Origin: an uncultured Clostridia bacterium
GTDB taxonomy: Bacteria > Bacillota > Clostridia > UBA1381
Reading direction: 5' to 3'
Length of the DNA: 59,393 bases
Assembly (NCBI GenBank): GCA_934444735.1
Contig: CAKSDE010000017.1
Span: forward strand, 1 to 59,393
The number at the start of each line of letters is the position of its first letter. Position 1 is the stretch's first letter. The position numbers were made by a program, and so were the translations under genes. Below are positions 24,901-33,900 of the stretch, piece after piece. A model generated the notes under the pieces. That model saw nothing but the letters and a program-made list of their open reading frames with translations. It was not told the DNA's origin and made no database searches.

Positions 24901-27900
24901 CAGCTTTGCCCAGAGCGTGCAGAGAGTAAAAGATAAAGGCATTGAGAACCCGACATATATAAAAGCATATTTAAATCTTGAAAATCCGCTTGTTATAGAT
25001 GATGACTTTTTCGGGTGGAATGCACCGCAGATTGCGCAAAGACTTTATCAGGACGGTATTTTAACCTCGGAAGAGGCTAAGAATTATCTGACAGCGGCAA
25101 GAGACAATGTTCAAAAAAGCAATGAAGAGCTTGTTGAAATTTTAAAGCAAAAAGGCTATGACGGTATAATATATAACAACGGAATTGAGGCGGTAAACGG
25201 AAAATCATATATCGTATTTGATGACAGCCAAATTTTAAGGACCGATGATACGCAAGATTCCTCGCGCGGCGATGAGGTGATTGCGGAAACGGCAGAAAAG
25301 CCGTTTAAACAAAACGATATTGATTATAGTGATAACCGACTTCGCAAGGGTACATACCGACACATGATATACTTGGGAGATTGTTCCTCCGAGGAGGTAT
25401 CGGGGCTTATATGCGGAAAATACGGACTGCATAAAGACACTGACGGTAACTATGCTGCAACACTTCTCAGTTCGGGAATGGCGGTTGCACGCTTTAAAAC
25501 GCAAAATGAGGGTAAACAGTTTATATCTTATACGAATGAAAATGTAGATTTTAACAATGTTGAAATTATAAAAAAGCCGAACGGCACCTATGATATAAAC
25601 AGATCTGATGCGTTTTTGGAATATGAGCGTGAAATAAAAAATATTTTAAAGGAAAAACCGTATCTTACACAGGAGAAGACAGAAAATACAGAGAGCATAG
25701 CAGAAAAGCCCAAAAGTATCTCACTTAAACGTGTCGGTGATTTTTATGAAGCATATGGAAATGATGCGGTTGAAATTGCAGATAAATTAAACCTTAATAT
25801 TACTCAAAAAAATATAAACGGCGAAAAGGTTCAGATGACAGGATTCCCCGTAAATATACTTGATGAATATAAAAACAAGTTAGGGAATGATTATAAGCTT
25901 GTTACACAAGATGAAAGTTCGGATATTGACGGTCAACAGGCTGAAAATAATATCCCGAACCTGACAGATAAATGTGAGCTTATTGCTACAAAGCATACGG
26001 CAACAGATGAGAATATATGGGTTATAAGGTTAAATGACAGAATTTCGGCAGAGGAATATAAAGATTTAAAGGGTAAAGTAAAACAGGTGGGCGGATATTA
26101 TTCGCGCTTTGCAAGAACGCCTGCAGGAAAAGCAATCCCGGGCTTTGTATTTAAGACAGAACCGGGGGAAAAAGAATTTAAGGTATTTAATGACTTTTTC
26201 GGTCATGAAAATACAACAGATAATACGAAAAAGCCGGAAACGGAAATAACACCAAAAAACAAGGAGAGTGTCGAAAATGTTGAATCGCAACCAGCAGTAT
26301 TGGCAGAAGAAAACAGAGCTGATGATAGAGGACTACGTGCCGGAAATTCAGAAACTGATGTCAAAGGCGGAAGTTCAGAAACTGACGGAATACATCGGGA
26401 TAACGGCGGAAAAGTATTATCGGAATCAGCTGGAGATGATGGAAACGGATCCGATGTCGGAGATGACAGCAAGAGAGTTTACAGAAGAGATGATACAGGA
26501 GAGGTTGGAGAAAAAACTGACAGAACTCCAGCCGGAGACGGAGGACGAGGAGAGCTACTCGGAGGAAGAGATGGAGCTGTTCAGGGAGTACATAGAGAGC
26601 CTGAACAATTAAATGACGATATTTCTCAAAAGCCCGAAACTATTGATACCGAAGTAAAAACAATAGAGAAGAAAAGACCGTCAAATAGGGATAATTTTAT
26701 TATCACAAATGACGTGGCGCAAGAATTTGACAATACTGCGCCGAGTGCAAAAGATAACATTGAGGCTATAGAATTGTTGCAAAGCTTAGAAAATGAGGGC
26801 AGGGCGGCAACTGCGCAAGAAAAAGTAACACTTGCCAAATATAAAGGCTGGGGCGGTATCGATACGCGGTATATGCCTTATGAATTAAACAGCAGATTCT
26901 ACAAACTGTATGATTATAATCAGCGCAAAGCCTTGCAGAGTTCGCAGAACAATGCGTTTTTTACACCGACAAAGGTTATTGACGCAATGTATGAGGGTCT
27001 TAAAAGAATGGGATTCCGTGGCGGGAATATTCTTGAAACATCAATGGGAGTCGGGAACTTCTTTGGGAGAATGCCTGTAAGTATAAGAAATAAATCTGCC
27101 CTTACAGGAGTAGAGCTGGAATCATATACTGCAAGAATCGCGCAGTACCTTTATCCGGGTGCAACGGTAATCAATAAGCCGTTTCAGGACGTTTCGATAA
27201 AAAACGGTTCATATGATTTAATTATCGGCAATGTTCCGTTCGGACAGAATAAAATCAGCTACAATAAAAAGAAATATTCTCTGCATAATTATTTTGTTAT
27301 ATCTTCTTTGGATAAAGTGCGTGACGGCGGTGTTGTGGCAGTTATTACAAGTGCTGGAACATTGGACAGTCATGGCATTGACGCAAGAGCGGCAATTATG
27401 GAAAAAGCTGATGTTGTTGCGTGCTATAAACTCCCCGAAAAGGTGTTTTCACGAAATGCAAGCACGGACGTTCAGACTGATTTACTTATTTTAAGAAAAC
27501 GTGCTGCCAATGAAAAACCGAGAGGTGACAGTATTTTAAATACCACAACTACATCAGACGGGCTGAGGGTTAATGAATATTTTGTAAAACACCCGGAGAA
27601 TGTTTTGGGAACACTTGCAAAAGGAATAAATGCATGGGGCGATATAACGACCGTACTTGATGACGGTAATTTCTTTGATAAACTGAATACAGCAATGAAG
27701 AAACTGCCGAAGGACCTGATTTCGGGTAAATCGGATTTAAAGCCTGTTGAAAATATTGTATCCATATCAGATAAGCCCAGATTTTTTGAAAAGAATGGAC
27801 AGATATATGCCGATGACGGAGCAGGTACGGCAACGGCGGTATCTAAAAACCAAGAAGGCACTGTTCGTGATTACATAATGGTTCGTGATTCATATAAGAA

Positions 27901-30900
27901 TCTGCTTGATGCATATGAGAAAGATTTGCCCGAAGAGGAAATAAAGCCTTTTAGAGATGATTTATCGAAAGCATATGATAAATTCTATAAAGAACACGGT
28001 GCTGTTACCGGTGACGGTAAAAAGAAAATCGGTACAAAAAAGAGTAAGAACAATACATTTTTGGAAGCCGATGCGGATTATTATTTGGTGAGCGGTCTGG
28101 AAAGATATAACTCAAAAGCTGCAAAATTTGAAAAATCGGCATTATTTGAAAAAGACACGCTTCGCAAAAAGAAGGTGACAAGTGTTGACGCTGCCTCTGA
28201 TGCGCTGGCTGTTTCACTTAATGAAAGCGGCAGAATTGATTTTAAACGTATGCAGGAGCTTACCGGGAAAACCGAAAAACAGCTTGCGGAAGAATTAAAA
28301 GGCGAGGTTGTTCTTACACCTGACGGCAATTACGAACTTACAGACATATATTTATCAGGAAACATTTATGAAAAGCTGGCCGCGGTAAAAGGCAAGCCTG
28401 AATTTAAAGAACAGCAAGAAATGCTTGAAAAGGTGATTCCTACACCAAAAGACGCATCTTCAATCACAGTGAAATTGGGCGCAAACTACATAGAACCTTC
28501 ATATATTGAACAGTTTGCACGTGACGTACTCAATTCTCGTCTGACAATAAGAAAAGATGTTTCGGGAAGATGGATTATTGAAGGAGTAAGACAAGCACGC
28601 TACGGAGATATTGTCAATGTAAAATATGGATGCAATGCATTTAATGCAGTACAGCTTTTGGAGAAAATATTAAATGACGGCGAAATAACGGCTACAAAAA
28701 AAGTCGGTGCCGGCGATAAGTCTATTACAGTTTTTGATGCGGAAATGACAGATATAGCAAGGCAAAAAGCCGATGATATAAGAGAGGCGTTTGATTCATG
28801 GATATTCCGCGACAGCGAGAGAAGGTCAAAAATAGTTGATAAATATAACCGTACATACAACAATTACAGACCGCTTGACTATAAGCGTATCGCGGAAAAA
28901 CTATCATTTGATTCTATGGACAATACACTCAAAGAAAAGCTTTATCCGCATCAGAAAAACGGTATTGCAAGATTTTTATTCGGTGGTAATATCCTGTTTG
29001 CTCACGGTGTCGGTACCGGAAAAACATTTGAGATGATTGCTTCGGTTATGGAAGCAAGGCGAATGGGCATTATAAATAAAGCCGCAATAGTTGTACCAAA
29101 CAATAAAGTTGTAGATTTTAAAAATGATATAGCGCAAGCCTATCCGAACGCAAAGGTGCTTGTAATTGATACTGCAAATAAAAAAAGGCAGACAATGCTC
29201 GGTTTGGTAAATTCAAACGATTGGGATATAGTTCTTATTGCAAGGACTACATTTACCAAAATACCGGTAAGTCGAGAACTTCAGGCAAATTATGCCGCAC
29301 AGCAGCTAAAAGATTTGGAAGTTCAAATTTCTGAGGCAGAGAGAGACAGGAATGTATCAAGAAGGCAGTTAAAGGGGTTAATTACGCAAAGGGATAATTT
29401 TGAACAGAAGATAAAAGACCTTAACTCCGACACAAAACGTGATGAGAACAGTGTTGATTTTGAAAAGCTCGGTATTGATTGTATATGCGTTGATGAGGCA
29501 CATAACTATAAAAGCATTATGACACCGTCAAAGCTGGATATAAAAGGCTTGGTAAACAGAAATAATGCACAGATGGCAAATGATATGCTGATGAAATTGG
29601 ATTATATTCGTTCCATAAACGGCAGAATTATATTCGGAACCGGTACTCCTATTACCAATACCGTATCGGAGATATACAACATGATGCGTATGGTTCGACC
29701 TGATATTCTGGAGGATGCGGGAATACATTCGCTTGATGAATGGGTAAATACGTTTGCAAAGATTGAAAGCACTACTGAAATAGGCATAGATAATCAGATT
29801 AAGACAAAATCAACACAGGTTATAAGAAGTTTTGTAAATGCTTCTGAAATGGTAGGTATGTTCAGACAGTTTGCGGATATTGTATTTACAAAAGATGTTG
29901 TAAAGAATCTGCCGAAAGCAAAATATATTGATGTTGAAATTGACGGTACTGCAGAACATCAGGAAATACAAAGGCAGATTTCAGAAGTTCTTGCCAAAAC
30001 AAAAAAGTCGGAATTGCTGAAAGCATACGGGCAGGTTATGGCAATGGCAGATGCGGCATCGGTTGATTTAAGAATGCTCTCGGGTGCGGATTCGGATTAT
30101 AACGTGTTTAAAGACCGCGCGCTTGATGAGCTTGAATATGAGAACAGCAAAATCAATACAATGTGCAATATTGTATTTGATGAGTACAAAAAATCCGATA
30201 AAATAAAAGGAACACAAATCATATTTTGTGATAAAGGCTCGGGTTCAGGTGCGGTGTACTCATTTAATCTTCATAAAGATATTATGCAAAAGCTTATAGA
30301 TAAGGGTATTGCGAAAGATGAGATCGTTATCATAAAAAATCAGAGTGATGCGCAGCTTGAAGCACTTTACGATAAGGTAAATGAGGGCGAGGTTCGTGTT
30401 ATAATCGGAACATCTCAAAAAATGGCGGAGGGACTTAATGTTCAAAAGCGTGTTGTTGCAATACATCACCCGACTGTAACATACAAACCGTCAGATTGGG
30501 AACAGGGTAACGCGCGAGGTATTCGTGCCGGAAATATCAATGATGAAGTAAAAATATACAGATATTTGCAGGAAAATACCTTCGACTCTCATAAATGGCA
30601 GGCACAGGACCGCAAAAGTGAAATGATAAATAAAGCTCTGCGCGGTGAGACGGTTGACGAAATGGAAGATATAGGTGCTGATGATGAGGGCGGTGCAGGT
30701 ATAGACGCGGCAACGGCTATGGCAATAACATCGGGAAATCCGCTGGTAAAAGAAAAGATTGACATTGACAAAGAGGTTGTTCGCCTTAAAACTCTCAAAA
30801 GAAATTATATGGGAGAATTGTACCGTTACCAAGACGCTGTGGCAAAGAACCCGGGAATGATAAGCCGATTTACAAATTACGCCGATAATCTCAAAAGAGA

Positions 30901-33900
30901 TATTGCTCTTAAATCGCAATATAAAGAAAAGCCGATCATTAACATTAAGGGTAAATCTTTTGAAAAGCAGACAGAGGCAAACAAAGCCCTTTCGGAATCT
31001 ATAAAATCCGCGCCAAAGAACGGACAGTTCTCGAAAGTCGGTACATACAACGGTTTTGATATTATGTTTAAAGGCGATACGGGCGGTATGAATTATTCGG
31101 TTATTCTAAAAGGTGCCAATGAGTATTCGGTTGAGTATGCCGGAAACGGAAACAACCTTGCAAGGATTGCCGGTGTTTTAAACAGATTGGACGTAGAACT
31201 CGATAGGGTTTTGGGGCGTGTTGAAACTCTTAAAACCGATTTGGAATTTGCAAAAAAGGAAATCACGAAACCTTTTGAAAAAGAAAAGGATTTGAGTGCT
31301 GCTCTTGAAAAACAGAAGGATATTACATATCGCTATGAGCATTACGGCGAAAAAACCGAAAGTGTGGAAAAAGAGGAAAATGATGTTATTCACAGCAGCA
31401 GGGATATAGCCGACAATGGTTCGGGATATAAAGAGTATGCATATAAAGCTTTGACGAATAAGAGTGATATGGTTGTTACTGTTTTGAACCAGGACACTAT
31501 ATACGATGAAAACGGGAAATTAAATCGCAGCGACATTATTGATAAGGGCATTCAGAATGTGAGAAGAAAGAACAATCCGAAGAATACGGAAGAAAATGCA
31601 TATGTTTATGTCCCTGACATAGGACGTGATATTTTAGTGACAAAAGATTCACTAAGGCACGGATTAACAAGAAATGCAGAAAACACAGCAAAGGCAACTT
31701 TGAAAATTGGCGATATTTTGGAAAATGCAGTTAAGGTAAATGAGTTGTCACCCAGAAAAAATACTGTTGGCGGATATGTATTGATAGGAATGGGTATTGA
31801 TAAAAACGGTGATTACTATCCTACTCGAGTCGTGGTAAATAATTTCAAGATTGATGATATTGAAGTGTTGGATGTTCTATATGCTGCAAAAACAAAAAGA
31901 AGAACCAGTCCTCAAATGAGGCAGGGTATCGTTGAAAATTCAACTCCCCTAATAAAAGGTTCTTCTACTATTAGTATAGCAGATCTGCTTGAAATTGTCA
32001 AGAATGATTTTTCTGATGTGTTGACTGATGATGTGCTTGACAATATAGGTGCGAAACGCAGCAAAAGTTCGTTGTCGGAAAGCGTGGTTTATAAAGACAT
32101 AGCCGACAATGACGATACAAGCAGGTGGACTACGGGGCGCATGACGGGCGGTTCTGAGGACGATGTTAATATATCCGACATCGTAAGAGATATAAGAGAT
32201 AAATTCGGCATTCCGATCGCTACGGGCAAGGTTACAGACCGAGAGGCTTCGGGAATATACAAAGAAAAACCGGAAACCATACGTACAAGAATCGCAAATA
32301 ACCTACCGACAATATCACATGAGCTGGGGCATCACCTTAATAAGAAATATCATCTTGAGCGCATGGAAAGTGTGAAAGAACTGCGGAAGGCTGTTTCAAA
32401 GGAATTTCTGGATCAATATCCGCCCGAGGCGAAGAACGGAGAGGCGGTTGCGGAATTTGTAAGAATATATTTGAAAAATGCAAATGATGCTAATAGGCTC
32501 TGCCCTGATTTTTACTCGGATTTTGTAAGCGAGCTTTCTAAGGTGGACTTAAAAGCCGTAAATGAAATTGCATCTTCCGTGAATAAATATTTGTCGTATA
32601 ATATTTCCGAACGGTTTGATGCGGCGATTGTAAGCTCGCAAAAGAAAGAGAAACCGACATTTAAAGAGGCTTGGAGTAAGTTATATTCTGATTGGGTAGA
32701 TGCGTTTCACCCACAAAAAGAGGCAGTCGATTATGTTGAAGATGTAACCGGGAAAACTTTATCGGGAAAAAAGAATGCTTATATATTGGCGACAAACTCG
32801 CTTAATGCGCATACGGTGGCGAATTTCTTGATATGTGAGGGATTTCGCGATTTAGACGGCAATATAGTCAATGCAAAATCTTTTGTTGACAGTATTGGAA
32901 TGGTCGATTCAAAAAATGTGAAACTGCTGGATAAATACCTTGTTTTGAAACATTCATTGGAGTGGATTGCACCTAAAGGTGAAGATGTGGCGGTAAAGCG
33001 TGTATTTGCGGACGATACTCTGGAGAATGTTGATGAAATCAAAAAGCAGATTGCAATGATTGAAAAAGAACATCCCGAAATCAAAACTGCGGCAAAAAAT
33101 CTTTATGAATACCAAAATAATGTATTAAAGTATTTTGTTATTCCGGCAGGTGGTATGACAGAGCAAACGCTCCAATCCCTTAATAAAAAATATCCGTCCT
33201 ATGTTCCGTTTTACAGGGCAGTAGGCAAAAAGTCCGGCATGGCAAAAGGGACATTTGCAAATCAGCGCTCACCTATCATGCGGGCAAGAGGAAGCGGAGA
33301 ACTGATAATCAGTCCTACGGAAAGTATTATTCGTAATACCGAAAAAATGGTTAAGTTTGCTATGCGTAACCAAGTGATGAGCGTGTGGGCGGATTATGCC
33401 GATAAAGTGGAGGGATTCGGTCAGTTTATGGAAAAGGTCCCACCGGATATGCTGCCGCATTTTACAAATATCACGGCTCAAAAGGAACAGTTTGCGGACG
33501 CGTTGCAACAAACATTAAGCTCGGGTGAGGATTATTTCGCAGTAAGCAATTTAATTGATGAAATATTCGGAGATGCAGTTTCGGATTTTACACCTATAGC
33601 AAATCCAAGTAAAAAAATTGTAACTGTTATGAGGAATGGTAAGCAGTCCTATTATCAGATACATAATGAGGAATTTTACAAGTCGGTTGCAGAATTATCA
33701 CCGCGCCAGACATCGGGTTTATTAAGAATCATGAACAATATAATGCAGCCTATGAAATTGCTTATTACGCAGAACAACCCAATATTTGCGGCAACAAATG
33801 CGATGAGGGATTTCGGAACAGCGTATAAATTATCTGAGACAAACAATCCGGTTGTTTTCACAATGCAGTATTTAAAAGCATTGAGTGGCATAATAACCAA

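Noticed and set aside
27231..27494. 87-codon plus-strand ORF inside the adenine methyltransferase domain
   Set aside because: There is no ribosome site, the composition is not protein-like, and the main frame carries the conserved NVPF motif region.
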